DNA of 54,435 nucleotides. Source: Micromonospora rosaria. GTDB taxonomy: Bacteria; Actinomycetota; Actinomycetes; Mycobacteriales; Micromonosporaceae. The notes below the pieces were generated by a model. That model was not told the origin of the DNA. It did no database searches and saw only the letters and a list, made by a program, of their open reading frames with translations. Positions 6,918 to 16,051 of the stretch are shown here, in pieces. Within the stretch, counting starts at the first letter, position 1. Each line of letters starts with the position of its first letter. The stretch spans positions 1 to 54,435 of the forward strand of contig NZ_LRQV01000034.1 of NCBI RefSeq assembly GCF_001567585.1, read 5' to 3'. Position numbers and translations under genes: made by a program.

Positions 6918-8764
6918 GACCACGCCTCCTCGGCGACCAGCGGGTCGTTCGACAGCTCCGGCGGCACCGTCTCCTCGGCGGGCGCCGACCGCCGCGCCTG
7001 CGCCGGGGGGAAGACCGGGTCGACCGGGGCCGCGCGGTGGTGCTCCGGGTGCCGGTCCTGGTAGTCCAGCGCGGCCTGGACCAGCGCCGGCTCGGAGAAG
7101 CGCGGCCCCCAGAAGGCGGCGTTGACCGGCAGCCCCTCGGTGCTGTCGTACCCGATCGGGAAGGTCACCATCGGCCAGGTGAGCGCGTTCGGAAGCTGGA
7201 AGAAGGTGCGGTAGTTGGGCAGTTGGGTGCCGCCGAACCGGGGCCCGATCTGCCCGCCGATCGGCAGGACCAGCATGAAGTCGACCCCGGCCTCGTCCAG
7301 CGCCCGCTGGTAGTTGGCCTGCAACGTCCGCCGGCGACGCTCACCCTCGTCGCGTACCGAGGCGGGGATGGCACCGGCGTTGGCCGCCGCCTGCGCGAGG
7401 TTGCCGAACTGCCGGGTCAGCGCGGCGGCGTTCGCCGGGTGCGCCGTCGCGAACGCCTCCACCGCCTGCCAGTAGCGGATCTCGTACCGGTTCGGGCTGA
7501 GCACCGCCGAGGCCGGCGACACCACGGTCCCGTTGGGCAGCGGGAGGCGGTCGCTGGTACGGAAGTACGGGTCGTTCTCCGCCACCGTCACGTCCAGGCC
7601 CGGGAACTCCTTGACCGTCGCGCCCAGCGCCACCAGTTCGGCCTTGAACCGCTCGAAGGCGGCCCGGTGGTCGGCGTCGTACGTCTCGGCGGGCGGGGTG
7701 CCGGTGCCGCCCCGCGTCATCCAGTCGGTCTGCGGGATGCCGATGGTGGTGCCGGCCAGCGGGCGTTGGCCGCTCCGTGCCTTGATCGGCAGCGCGGGGA
7801 ACGGCTGCGGCGCGGCGAGCGTCAGCGGGTCGGGTGCCGGGTCCGGGCCGAGGACGGCGGCCAGCACCAGCGAGGCGTCCCGGACCGAGCGGGCGATCGG
7901 GCCGAGCACGTCGTACCCGGGGGAGAGCGGCATCACCCCGGCGGTCGAGACCAGACCCAGCGAGGGCTTGATGGCGCTCGCGCCGTTCGCCGCCGCCGGC
8001 ATGATGATCGAGCCGCCGGTCTCCTCACCGATGGTGGCCGCCGCCAGCCGGGCCGACGTCGCCACCCCCGAGCCCTGGCTCGACCCGCCCGGGACGAAGC
8101 GCGGGTTCCAGGCGTTGCCGGCGAACGTCCCGGCGATGCTGCCGGAGAAGGCCGAGGCGACGGTGTGCCCGATGATCACCGCCCCCTGCTCGCGCAGCCG
8201 GGCCACCACGGTCGCGTCGCGGTGCGACATGTTCCCGCTGTACGCGTGGGTGCCGTTCTTCGCCTCCAGTCCCTTGACCGCGACGGAGTCCTTGATCCCG
8301 AACGGGATGCCGCAGAGCGCGCCGGCCTTGCCGGGGCGGCGCAGCAGCTTGTCCGCTTCTCTGGCCTGGGCCAGCGCGCCGGCCCGGTCGATCCGGACGA
8401 ACGCGTTGTACCCGCCGTTGTCGCCGTACACCTCGAACGGGCCGTTCAGCGTGTCGATGCGGTCGAGGTAGGCCTCGGTCAGCTCCACCGAGGTCAGCCG
8501 CTTGGCCCGCAGCAGCACGATCAGTTCGGCGATCTCGTAGTCGACGATCCGCGCCCGCTTCGGGATCTGGCCCACCGGGGGTAGCTGCTTGAGCAGGTCC
8601 TGCGTCTCGGTGGGCGCGGCCACGGCGGGTTCGGCGAGGACCAGGCCGGCCACCGTCGCACCCGCCGCGGCGGCGCCGCCACCGAGCAGGGACCGGCGGC
8701 TGACCCCCGACCGGGGGCCGTCGGCTGTGGAGGGTGTCGCGGTGGCGTGTGCTCTGTCGAGCAT
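6914..8764 (-). CDS. Tat-exported amidase of the amidase-signature family
   Basis: A protein of 616 residues. The Tat signal is at the N-terminus (SRRSLLGG at about 22-29, then an Ala/Val/Gly hydrophobic core ending AEPAVAA). The catalytic triad of amidase-signature hydrolases is present: Lys158 in GIPFGIKDSVAVKG, the cis-Ser near 229 in GGSSQGSG, and the nucleophile Ser252 in EETGGSIIMPAA. These enzymes hydrolyse amide bonds with a Ser-cisSer-Lys triad; the substrate cannot be told from sequence. The first glycine-rich motif is GGSSQGS rather than GGSSGGS. A GAAAG-C-CTTTC palindrome at 8868-8878 lies about 100 bp upstream and may be an operator. The XPB gene stops 164 bp upstream on the same strand. 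Confidence 0.92.
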   Translation of the reverse strand: MLDRAHATATPSTADGPRSGVSRRSLLGGGAAAAGATVAGLVLAEPAVAAPTETQDLLKQLPPVGQIPKRARIVDYEIAELIVLLRAKRLTSVELTEAYLDRIDTLNGPFEVYGDNGGYNAFVRIDRAGALAQAREADKLLRRPGKAGALCGIPFGIKDSVAVKGLEAKNGTHAYSGNMSHRDATVVARLREQGAVIIGHTVASAFSGSIAGTFAGNAWNPRFVPGGSSQGSGVATSARLAAATIGEETGGSIIMPAAANGASAIKPSLGLVSTAGVMPLSPGYDVLGPIARSVRDASLVLAAVLGPDPAPDPLTLAAPQPFPALPIKARSGQRPLAGTTIGIPQTDWMTRGGTGTPPAETYDADHRAAFERFKAELVALGATVKEFPGLDVTVAENDPYFRTSDRLPLPNGTVVSPASAVLSPNRYEIRYWQAVEAFATAHPANAAALTRQFGNLAQAAANAGAIPASVRDEGERRRRTLQANYQRALDEAGVDFMLVLPIGGQIGPRFGGTQLPNYRTFFQLPNALTWPMVTFPIGYDSTEGLPVNAAFWGPRFSEPALVQAALDYQDRHPEHHRAAPVDPVFPPAQARRSAPAEETVPPELSNDPLVAEEAWS

Positions 8765-8867
8765 GAAGGCTCCCGTCCTGCCGGCTCGGCGGGCCGGTGA
8801 GGCGGCCCGAGACGCCGAGTCGGCGCTGCGGGAAGATCGTCACGACGAGCTGTCTCGCTCGCGTTGC

Positions 8868-8878
8868 GAAAGCCTTTC
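8868..8878. promoter_or_regulatory. Small perfect palindrome upstream of the amidase gene
   Basis: GAAAG, C, CTTTC is a perfect 5-1-5 inverted repeat 104 bp before the amidase start. It resembles LacI-type operators, which are often built on GAAA...TTTC. Assignment is tentative because the site is short. Confidence 0.3.
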
Positions 8879-8928
8879 TGCCTGGTAAACCGGCTTCCCG
8901 GCGGCCCGGCGGCACCCGCCGGGCGGGG

Positions 8929-10608
8929 TCAGTCGACGGTGGGCAGGGAGGGGCCGAGGACGTCGTCGGCGTCGACGATCGTGTACGCGTACCCCTGCTC
9001 GGCGAGGAAGCGCTGCCGGTGCGCGGCGTACTCGGTGTCGATGGTGTCCCGGGAGACCACCGTGTAGAAGTGCGCCTGCCGGCGGTCCGCCTTCGGGCGC
9101 AGCACCCGGCCGAGGCGCTGCGCCTCCTCCTGCCGGGAGCCGAAGGTCCCCGACACCTGGATCGCCACCGCCGCCTCGGGCAGGTCGATGGAGAAGTTGC
9201 CCACCTTCGAGATGACCAGGGTACGGATCTCGCCGGCCCGGAACGCGTCGAAGAGCCGTTCCCGCTCCTTGTTGGTGGTGGAGCCCTGCACGATCGGGGC
9301 GTCCAGGTACTCGCCGAGCTGGTGGAGTTGGTCGATGTAGCCGCCGATCACCAGCACCTGGTCGTCGGCGTGCCGCCGGACCAGGGCGCGGACCACCGGG
9401 AGCTTGGTACGGGCCGTCGCCGCCATCCGGTACCGCTCCTCGGCCTCCGCCGTGGCGTACGCCAGCCGTTCCGCGTCGGTGAGGGTGACCCGGACCTCGG
9501 TGCACTCGGCCGGGGCGATCCAGCCCTGCGCCTCGATGTCCTTCCACGGCGCGTCGTACCGCTTCGGGCCGATCAGGCTGAACACGTCGCCCTCCCGGCC
9601 GTCCTCCCGGACCAGGGTGGCGGTCAGGCCGAGCCGGCGGCGGGCCTGGAGGTCCGCGGTGAACCGGAAGATCGGCGCGGGGAGCAGGTGCACCTCGTCG
9701 TAGACGACCAGCCCCCAGTCCCGGGCCCCGAACAGGTCCAGGTGGGTGAAGGCGCCCTTGCGTCGCGAGGTGAGCACCTGGTACGTGGCGATGGTCACCG
9801 GGCGGATCTCCTTGCGCTCGCCCGAGTACTCACCGATCTCGTCCTCGGTCAGCGAGGTACGCGCGATCAGCTCCCGCTTCCACTGCCGGCCGGCGACCGT
9901 GTTGGTGACCAGGATCAGCGTGGTCGCCTTCGCCTCGGCCATCGCCGCCGCCCCGACCAGCGTCTTGCCCGCGCCGCAGGGCAGCACCACCACGCCCGAC
10001 CCGCCGGCCCAGAACGCCTCCACCGCCTCCCGCTGGTACGACCGCAGGGTCCACGGCTTCCCGCCGTTCTTGCCGGCCTCGGCCAGCTCGATCGGGTGCG
10101 CCTCGCCGTCGACGTACCCGGCCAGGTCCTCCGCCGGCCAGCCGAGCTTGAGCAGCGCCTGCTTGAGCCGCCCCCGCTCGGACGGGTGCACCGCGATGGT
10201 GTCGTCGTCGATCTTCGCGCCGAGCATCCCGGCGAGTTTCTTGCTCTTGGCGACCTCGATCAGCACCAGCCGGTCCAGGCCGCGCAGGACGAGGCCGTGC
10301 ACCGGGTCGTTGGCGACCTGGAGCCGGCCGTACCGGTCCATGGTCTCGGCCACGTCGACCAGCAGCGCGTGCGGCACCGGGTAGCGGGAGTACGTGATCA
10401 GGGCGTCGACCACGCCCTCGGCGTCGTGGCCGGCGGCGCGGGCGTTCCACAGCCCCAGCGGGGTCAGCCGGTACGTGTGCACGTGCTCGGGGGAGCGCTC
10501 CAGCTCCGCGAAGGGGGCGATCGCCATCCGGCAGGCCTGGGCGTCGGGGTGGTCGATCTCCAGCAGCAGGGTCTTGTCCGACTGCACGATCAGTGGTCCA
10601 CCGCTCAC
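8929..10608 (-). CDS. XPB/ERCC3-type DNA repair helicase
   Basis: I set the start at the GTG at 10608 (AAAGGA about 8-10 nt upstream), giving 559 residues; an open frame to 10860 has non-protein-like upstream sequence. In order: an N-terminal helicase-associated domain, Walker A PCGAGKT (about 210-216), DEVH box (304-307), LTAT motif, the XPB-specific RED loop in TLVREDGRE (about 332-339), and motif VI QRLGRVLRP. XPB is a 3'-5' superfamily 2 helicase/translocase linked to nucleotide excision repair and transcription-coupled remodelling. As in mycobacteria, a helicase-associated-domain protein is encoded nearby (11219-13699, same strand), here separated by a small plus-strand gene. Confidence 0.95.
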   Translation of the reverse strand: MSGGPLIVQSDKTLLLEIDHPDAQACRMAIAPFAELERSPEHVHTYRLTPLGLWNARAAGHDAEGVVDALITYSRYPVPHALLVDVAETMDRYGRLQVANDPVHGLVLRGLDRLVLIEVAKSKKLAGMLGAKIDDDTIAVHPSERGRLKQALLKLGWPAEDLAGYVDGEAHPIELAEAGKNGGKPWTLRSYQREAVEAFWAGGSGVVVLPCGAGKTLVGAAAMAEAKATTLILVTNTVAGRQWKRELIARTSLTEDEIGEYSGERKEIRPVTIATYQVLTSRRKGAFTHLDLFGARDWGLVVYDEVHLLPAPIFRFTADLQARRRLGLTATLVREDGREGDVFSLIGPKRYDAPWKDIEAQGWIAPAECTEVRVTLTDAERLAYATAEAEERYRMAATARTKLPVVRALVRRHADDQVLVIGGYIDQLHQLGEYLDAPIVQGSTTNKERERLFDAFRAGEIRTLVISKVGNFSIDLPEAAVAIQVSGTFGSRQEEAQRLGRVLRPKADRRQAHFYTVVSRDTIDTEYAAHRQRFLAEQGYAYTIVDADDVLGPSLPTVD

Positions 10609-10945
10609 CCCAGGGTCCTTTCGCCAGGTCTTCAGGCCGACCCACCAGTGTTGCACGAATCCGCAGGAGCCCGGGAAAACCGCGCGTGCGGGGCAACCTG
10701 GGTGGTCCCGCAGGCGTCTAGAAAGACGAAGGCCGCCGTCCAGGACGCCCGGCGGCGCTGGCGGGGCGGCAGACCGGGCCGGGGCGTGCACGTTCGAGCG
10801 CGCGGAAACGGGGGTGAACGGCACGCCCCGGTCGACCTGTCGACGGCCGGATCCCGACACGTCCCGCGGCCTGCCCTGTCACTCCGGCCCCACCGGTGAC
10901 ACCCTGGAAGGGTCGATGCCGGACGGACGGGGGAGGGCAGGGACG
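10609..10945. other. Divergent intergenic region, XPB and two-TM gene
   Basis: About 340 bases between the divergent starts at 10608 and 10946. No convincing reading frame. It should contain both promoters. AACACT about 10650 on the minus strand is a weak -10 candidate for the helicase. GGGAGGG at 10931-10937 is the ribosome-binding site of the plus-strand gene. No strong hairpin or repeat was seen. Confidence 0.5.
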
Positions 10946-11182
10946 ATGACGGCCGACCGTGAGGCGATCCCCGGCAAGGACCGGCGCGTCACCGACGAGG
11001 TGTCCACCGCCACCATGGTCGCGTACGGCTGCGCGGCGGTCGTCCTGTTCGGCTGGTTCCTCTTCGGGTGGCTGGTGCTCCAGCAGGGCTTCGTCGCCTC
11101 GGTCGGGGAGGCCGCCGGCGCCGGGTTCGCCCTGCTGCTGGCGGTGACCATCATCGGCAGCTACCGGCGCAGCCGCCGCTGA
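10946..11182 (+). CDS. Small two-TM membrane protein, unknown function
   Basis: The ATG at 10946 has GGGAGGG 8 nt upstream and gives 78 residues; an ATG at 10916 is in frame but its purine tract is too close. A charged N-terminus (MTADREAIPGKDRRVTDEV) is followed by two hydrophobic segments, about residues 23-46 (MVAYGCAAVVLFGWFLFGWL) and 55-71 (GAGFALLLAVTIIG), and a basic tail YRRSRR. I do not recognise a family. It sits alone between two minus-strand helicase-system genes, with no clear functional link to them. Confidence 0.7.
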   Translation: MTADREAIPGKDRRVTDEVSTATMVAYGCAAVVLFGWFLFGWLVLQQGFVASVGEAAGAGFALLLAVTIIGSYRRSRR

Positions 11183-11218
11183 CCCGCCCGGGGCGCAGGT
11201 CGCTACCTCTCCCGGCCG

Positions 11219-13699
11219 CTACTTCTCCCGCACGGCGGCGGTGATCCGGTGCAGGGCGAAGGTGTGCAGCATCTCCGTGCGCTCGTCCTCCGCCCGCAGG
11301 TAACCCGCGCCGATCGACACCGGCCGGACCAGCCGGGAGGCGGTCGCCCCGTGCGCGTCGACGTACCCCACCCAGACCAGCGCCTTGTCCCGGACCGCCT
11401 GTTGCAGCACGGCGATCGCGTCGGCGTGGCTGTGCACCGGCACCGGGCCGGTCCGCGCCCCGGCGGCGGTACGGACCGAGGCGGGGGCCCGCCGGGCCGC
11501 CCGCGCCGCCGCCTCGCCGCGCCGGATCTGCTCCACCACACCGAGCAGGCGGGGCATGGCCAGGCGCGGGGTGGCCAGCGGGTCCACCGCCCGGGACGCC
11601 GGCACCCGGGTCGGCGCGCGCCGGGTCTTCGGCCGGGCCAGCACCGCCGCGCCGCTGGCGTCCTCCGGCACCGGCGCGTACCCGGCGTCGCGCAGCGTGG
11701 TCAGCAGCAGCTTGCTCTGGTACGGGGTGACCAGCACCGTCGGGGCGAGCCGGCGCAGCGCCAGGGACTCCAACCGCCGGTCGGCGAGCACCTCGGCCAG
11801 CAGCGCCTCGTCGTCGCTGCGCAGGTACCCGCCGGCCGAGCCGGCCCGCAGCCCGCCGTGCCGGCGGGCCACGTCGTCGATCAGGTACGTCAACCCCTGC
11901 GGCACCGGGGTCCGGGACCGGCGGGCGAAGAGGGCGTGCAGGTCGTCACCGGAGTACCCGGCGTCCAGGGCCCGCCGGATGCTCGCCGTGGTGAGCCGGT
12001 GGACGCTGGCCCCGCCGGCCGACTCGGGCTCGGCGACCGCCTCCAGTTCCCCGGCCAGGGCCGGCTCGGGCGGGCCGGGGACCACCACGGTCAGGTCCGC
12101 CTGGACGAGGAAGTGGTCCACCGGGGCGGGCAGCAGCGCGTCCAGCGCCCGCACGGCGGTCGACGGCTCCCCGCCCGCCCCCTCGGCGAGCAGCCCCAGC
12201 GGGTCCTCCTGCCCCCGCTCGTCGGTGGCGGTGACCTCGGCCAGCAGCAGCCGACCGTACGAGGTGAGCGCCCCGAGCCCGGTCACGCCCAGCGTGGCCG
12301 CCTCGGTGAGCACCTGCCGGTGCGCGGTCTCCCGGCCCCGGCTGCGCCGGGGCGAGCGCCACTCCAGCAGCGCCAGCACCTCGTCGACGGTGGGGGCGGT
12401 CGCCGGCGCCAGGTCGGCGAGCACCCCGAGGACGGCCCGCCGGGCGGCCGGCGCGCCGGCCCGTTCCGCCTCGGGGGAGAGCACCGTGATCGGGCGGTCC
12501 CGGTCGTCGCGCTGGCCGACCAGCCCGGCCTGCCGGGACATCGCCAGCCAGCCCCGGGCGAGCTGCTCCCAGCGCTGGGCCAGGGAACCGGTGCGCCACA
12601 CCTCGTACCCGGCGGTCGGCAGCACCTGCTGGTCGGCCCCGTACCGGCCGGTGGTGGCCCCGGGCAGGTCCAGCGCGCCCAGGAGCGCCGCCGCGTACGC
12701 CACCTCCAGCAGCAGGGCGGTGGTCGGCTCGTCCAGCCCGACGGCGCGGGCCAGCCGGCGCAGCTCGCGGACGCCCAGGCCACCCGAGCGCAGCAGCGGT
12801 ACCGGCTCGACGGAGAGCTGTTCCAGCAGCGCCTCGGTGTGCCGGACCACCTCCATGGCCTGCCCGGCGCCGGCGGAGTCGACGGCCTTCGGCTCGCGCG
12901 GCGCGGCGGCGACCGGCGGCGGGGCGGTCCGCAGCGGGCCGAGCGGGCCGGTGTCCCGCCGCAGCAGCAGCCCCACCTCCCGGGGCAGCTCCACCGTGCC
13001 GGTCGCGCCGGCCCGACCGCCGGAGACCAGCACCAGCAACCGGTTGTCGATCAGCCAGCGCACCGGGGAGCCGGTGGGCGCGCCGCCGTTGGTGGGGTCC
13101 GGCGGGACGCTTCCCTCCGCGCCGGTCGCCGGGGCCTGCAACGCGCCCGGCGGCACGCTGCCCACCGGCGGTCCGGCGGCCAGCCGGTCCAGGATCGCCC
13201 GCGCCGAGGCCGGCGCGGCCAGCACCGTCCGGCGCAGCTTCGCCGGGTCCGCGCAGAGCGCCGCCGTCGCCGGGTCCAGCTCCGACGCGGGTCGGCCGAG
13301 ACCCGCCGGGTACGGCGACACCTCGTCGACCGACTCGACCACCCGCAGGCCGCCCTCCGGGCCGTACAGCAGGAACAGGTCGCGCAGCCGGCGCAGCGCG
13401 GCGCGGACGGTGTCGGGGGCGGGCGGGTTCGGCCCGGCGGTGGCCGTGGCGAGCACCGCCTCGACGGTGGTGGTGCCCTCGTCGGGGTGCCGGGTCAGCC
13501 GGGCGGCGTCGAGGATCTGGAGGGTGAACTGGTCCAACCCGTCGAGGGCACGCGCCACCGAGACCCGCGACCGGGCCCGGGTGGCGAGCGCGCCGAGGTC
13601 GGCCGGGACCGGTACGACCAGGTCCGGCCGCTGCTGAAGGAGCGCGGCGAGGGAGTCGTCGGGCAGCGACCGCAGGTGGTCCGCGAGTGAGGTGGTCAT
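11219..13699 (-). CDS. Helicase-associated-domain / WYL-like protein paired with XPB
   Basis: A protein of 826 residues. The N-terminal region (LADHLRSLPDDSLAALLQQRPDL, then DGLDQFTLQILDAARL) and the middle part (FLVQADLTVVVPGPPEPAL ... HRLTTASIRRALDAGYSGDDLHALF) match the helicase C3/'helicase-associated' family that accompanies XPB in actinobacteria. The C-terminal 70 residues (IAVLQQAVRDKALVWVGYVDAHG ... RLVRPVSIGAGYLRAEDE) look like a WYL ligand-binding domain. No Walker motifs are present, so it is not itself an ATPase. It probably works with XPB; the mycobacterial neighbour of ercc3 is the model. TAGCGT lies 9 nt upstream of the ATG, so the leader would be very short. Confidence 0.88.
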   Translation of the reverse strand: MTTSLADHLRSLPDDSLAALLQQRPDLVVPVPADLGALATRARSRVSVARALDGLDQFTLQILDAARLTRHPDEGTTTVEAVLATATAGPNPPAPDTVRAALRRLRDLFLLYGPEGGLRVVESVDEVSPYPAGLGRPASELDPATAALCADPAKLRRTVLAAPASARAILDRLAAGPPVGSVPPGALQAPATGAEGSVPPDPTNGGAPTGSPVRWLIDNRLLVLVSGGRAGATGTVELPREVGLLLRRDTGPLGPLRTAPPPVAAAPREPKAVDSAGAGQAMEVVRHTEALLEQLSVEPVPLLRSGGLGVRELRRLARAVGLDEPTTALLLEVAYAAALLGALDLPGATTGRYGADQQVLPTAGYEVWRTGSLAQRWEQLARGWLAMSRQAGLVGQRDDRDRPITVLSPEAERAGAPAARRAVLGVLADLAPATAPTVDEVLALLEWRSPRRSRGRETAHRQVLTEAATLGVTGLGALTSYGRLLLAEVTATDERGQEDPLGLLAEGAGGEPSTAVRALDALLPAPVDHFLVQADLTVVVPGPPEPALAGELEAVAEPESAGGASVHRLTTASIRRALDAGYSGDDLHALFARRSRTPVPQGLTYLIDDVARRHGGLRAGSAGGYLRSDDEALLAEVLADRRLESLALRRLAPTVLVTPYQSKLLLTTLRDAGYAPVPEDASGAAVLARPKTRRAPTRVPASRAVDPLATPRLAMPRLLGVVEQIRRGEAAARAARRAPASVRTAAGARTGPVPVHSHADAIAVLQQAVRDKALVWVGYVDAHGATASRLVRPVSIGAGYLRAEDERTEMLHTFALHRITAAVREK

Positions 13700-13783
13700 C
13701 GTCGTTCCACGCTAGCCCGCCGGAGGGTCCTCGCGCCCCTCGGACATCCGGGGAGGACCGGTGCCGGGAGGTACCGTCGCGGC

Positions 13784-14407
13784 ATGCCCCTTCTGACGGT
13801 CGGCTTCGACCTCGACATGACCCTGGTCGACTCGCGCCCCGGCATCGCCGCCACGTTCCGGGCGTTGAGCGCCCGTACCGGCGTGTACGTCGACATCGAC
13901 GCGGTGGTGTCCCGCCTGGGTCCCCCGTTGCGTACCGAACTGGCCCACTGGTTCCCGGCCGAGCAGGTGGAGGCCGCCGCGCTGGCCTACCGGGAGCTGT
14001 ACCCGGCGTACGCGATCACGCCGACCGTGCCGATGCCCGGCGCGGTCGCGGCGATCGAGGCGGTGCACGCCCAGGGCGGCCGGGTGTTGGTGGTCACCGC
14101 GAAGATGGGCAGCCTCGCCCGGCTGCACCTGGACCACCTCGGCCTGGCCGTCGACGAGGTGGACGGTGACCTGTTCGCCGAGCAGAAGGCGACCGCGCTG
14201 CGCGCCCACGGGGCGACCCACTACGTGGGCGACCACGTCGCCGACATGGTGGCCGCCCGCACGGCCGGGGTGCCGGGGCTCGCGGTCGCCACCGGGCCCT
14301 GCTCGGCGGAGGAGTTGCGGGCCGCCGGGGCGGAACTGGTGCTGGATGATCTCACCGGATTCCCGGCGGCGCTGGCAGGCGTGCTCCGGCTAGCCTTGCA
14401 GGAGTAG
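13784..14407 (+). CDS. HAD-superfamily phosphatase (phosphoglycolate-phosphatase-like)
   Basis: A protein of 207 residues with all four HAD motifs: FDLDMTLVD (Asp9 nucleophile, Asp11 acid/base), VLVVTAK, a Lys in AEQKATAL, and YVGDHVADM. The small cap region (about 15-85) makes it a C1-cap enzyme like Gph/PpaX, which remove phosphate from small phosphomonoesters; the substrate is unknown. TACCGT at 13772-13777 ends 6 nt before the ATG, so the message is probably leaderless. It is divergent from the helicase-associated gene (84 bp) and followed after 29 bp by the cold-shock gene. Confidence 0.9.
   Translation: MPLLTVGFDLDMTLVDSRPGIAATFRALSARTGVYVDIDAVVSRLGPPLRTELAHWFPAEQVEAAALAYRELYPAYAITPTVPMPGAVAAIEAVHAQGGRVLVVTAKMGSLARLHLDHLGLAVDEVDGDLFAEQKATALRAHGATHYVGDHVADMVAARTAGVPGLAVATGPCSAEELRAAGAELVLDDLTGFPAALAGVLRLALQE
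14391..14396 (+). promoter_or_regulatory. Candidate -10 box for the cold-shock gene
   Basis: TAGCCT at 14391-14396, inside the end of the HAD gene, is a good actinobacterial -10 sequence. It would start a transcript near 14403 with a leader of about 34 nt before the GTG at 14437. The cold-shock gene could thus be expressed independently of the upstream gene. Confidence 0.35.
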
Positions 14408-14436
14408 TCGTTCCGAGCGAAGCAGGGGATCTGAAG

Positions 14437-14823
14437 GTGCCGACGGGCCGAGTGAAGTGGTACGACGCGACCAAGGGATACGGGTTCGTCACCAGTGACG
14501 AAGGTGGCGACGTGTTCCTGCCCAAGGTTGCGCTGCCGGCGGGCGTCACCGACCTCAAGGGCGGGCAGCGGGTCGACTTCAGCGTGGTGGACAGCCGTCG
14601 GGGCGTCCAGGCGATGGGGGTCAAGCTGCTCGACGCCCCGCCGTCGGTGGCCGAGCTGCGTCGCCGTCCGGCCGAGGAGCTGCACGGCCTGGTCGAGGAC
14701 ATGATCAAGGTGCTGGAGGCGAAGGTCCAGCCGGACCTGCGCCGGGGCCGGTTCCCGGATCGCAAGACGGCGCAGAAGATCGCTCAGCTCGTCCACGCGG
14801 TCGCCCGCGAACTGGAGGTCTGA
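14437..14823 (+). CDS. Cold-shock domain protein with C-terminal helical extension
   Basis: A GTG start with AGGGGAT 8-10 nt upstream gives 128 residues. The first 65 form a cold-shock (OB-fold) domain: GRVKWYDATKGYGFV contains RNP1 (KGYGFV, 13-18), and DVFLP (25-29) stands where RNP2 VFVH is usual. Typical CspA proteins end near residue 67. This one adds about 60 helical residues (VAELRRRPAEELHGLVEDMI ... RKTAQKIAQLVHAVARELE), an actinobacterial variant. It binds single-stranded RNA/DNA; the extension may mediate dimerisation. The last 40 bp overlap the convergent mqnD gene. Confidence 0.92.
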   Translation: MPTGRVKWYDATKGYGFVTSDEGGDVFLPKVALPAGVTDLKGGQRVDFSVVDSRRGVQAMGVKLLDAPPSVAELRRRPAEELHGLVEDMIKVLEAKVQPDLRRGRFPDRKTAQKIAQLVHAVARELEV

Positions 14824-15620
14824 GGCACCAGCCCGGCGTCGGCGGCGCGATCCAGCAGCGCCGCCACCGCCGCGTGCCCGGCCTCGCCCAGGTCCGCGGT
14901 GAACTCGTTGACGTACAGGCCGATGTGCCGGTCCACCACGTCCGGCTCCATCTCCTGGGCGTGCGTCAGGACGTACCCACGGCTGGCGTCCGGGTCGGCC
15001 CACGCCTGCCGGACGGATTCGCGGATCCATCCGGCGGCGGCCTCCGGGTCGACCCGGCCGCGCCGGGCCAGGATCGCGCCGAGCGGGATCGGGAGGCCGG
15101 TGTCGGCCTCCCACCACTCGCCCAGGTCCACCAGGGCGGTCAGGCCGTGCCGGGGGTACGTGAACCGTGCCTCGTGGATCACCAGCCCGGCGTCGTACCG
15201 GCCGGCGGCCACCCCCGGCATGATCTCGTGGAACGGCACCACCTCGATCCGCGCCGGTGGCCGCTGTGCCGACCAGAGCCGGAACAGCAGGTACGCCGTG
15301 GTCCGGTCACCCGGCACCGCGACGGTCGCCCCGCTGAGGTCGACACTTCCGCCGTCGCCCCGGGTGAGCACCAACGGCCCGCAGCCCCGCCCGAGCGCCC
15401 CGCCGCAGGGCAGCAGGTGGTAGTCGTCGAGCAGCCAGGGCAGCGCGGCGTAGCTCACCTTGACCAGGTCGAACGCCCCCCGCTCGGCAGCCGTGTTGGT
15501 CACGTCCACGTCCGCGTAGGTCACCTCGACCGGCGGCGCCCCGGGCACCCGCCCGTGCACCAGCGCGTGGAAGACGAACGTGTCGTTGGGGCAGGGCGAG
15601 ATCGCCAGGGAGAGCGCCAC
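14784..15620 (-). CDS. mqnD: 1,4-dihydroxy-6-naphthoate synthase (menaquinone, futalosine pathway)
   Basis: A GTG start at 15620 yields 278 residues, starting VALSLAISPCPNDTFVFHAL. SPCPNDTF is the hallmark of MqnD, which converts cyclic de-hypoxanthine futalosine to 1,4-dihydroxy-6-naphthoate. Further family segments are DVDVTNTAAERGAFDLVKVSY, YHLLPCGGALGRGCGPLVL and GLVIHEARFTYPRHGL. The fold is like a periplasmic binding protein but there is no signal peptide, so it is cytosolic. TACGGT lies 6 nt upstream of the GTG (minus strand), predicting a leaderless message. A longer open frame to 15692 is not protein-like. Futalosine hydrolase (mqnB) is 1.4 kb away on the same strand. Confidence 0.93.
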   Translation of the reverse strand: MALSLAISPCPNDTFVFHALVHGRVPGAPPVEVTYADVDVTNTAAERGAFDLVKVSYAALPWLLDDYHLLPCGGALGRGCGPLVLTRGDGGSVDLSGATVAVPGDRTTAYLLFRLWSAQRPPARIEVVPFHEIMPGVAAGRYDAGLVIHEARFTYPRHGLTALVDLGEWWEADTGLPIPLGAILARRGRVDPEAAAGWIRESVRQAWADPDASRGYVLTHAQEMEPDVVDRHIGLYVNEFTADLGEAGHAAVAALLDRAADAGLVPQTSSSRATAWTS

Positions 15621-16051
15621 ACCCCCACCGTAGCCCGCCCCCGACCACGCCCTTCCACCACCAGCCGGGCACCACCCACGACGCAACCGCAATCGCGCGT
15701 CCGGGCCGGGTCGAGCGTCCGGCGCCGGAGGGGCGACTGCGTCCGAGGGCCGACACCCTGTCTCCGCCCCTGTCGAGCTGATGTCGCAAACGATTCACGC
15801 TCCGGCCCTCGCCGCCCATCCCCCGTCCTTGGCTTCGCCTCCCGGCCCTCGTTCTCGCGCGTCGGCTGTCACGGCTCCACGGCAAGGGCCTTGACCGCCT
15901 CCGGTAGTTCCGGCCTGCATCGACCCACGGCCTTCGCGGCCCATGGTCGTGGGGCGGTGGCGGAGGGCTGTGCCTGGCATGACCCGCGATGTCGTGAACG
16001 AGTCAGCTCGACAGCGTGTGGAAGCAGGCGTCGGGGCGCAGCCGGGGGCAG
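15621..16051. other. Non-coding region between mqnD and the frameshifted XRE-GNAT gene
   Basis: About 430 bases with no credible reading frame. The open frames present have low-complexity Arg/Pro translations. The mqnD promoter (TACGGT complement at 15627-15632) is at its left end. The right end leads into two DnaA-box-like sites. Otherwise I see nothing definite. Confidence 0.5.

Noticed and set aside
10609..10860. N-terminal extension of the XPB gene
   Set aside because: The added sequence is Arg/Pro-rich without similarity to XPB; GTG 10608 has a ribosome-binding site and gives the usual length.
11249..13690. Long antisense frames over the helicase-associated gene (about 810 and 750 codons)
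   Set aside because: Shadows of the minus-strand gene; low-complexity translations.
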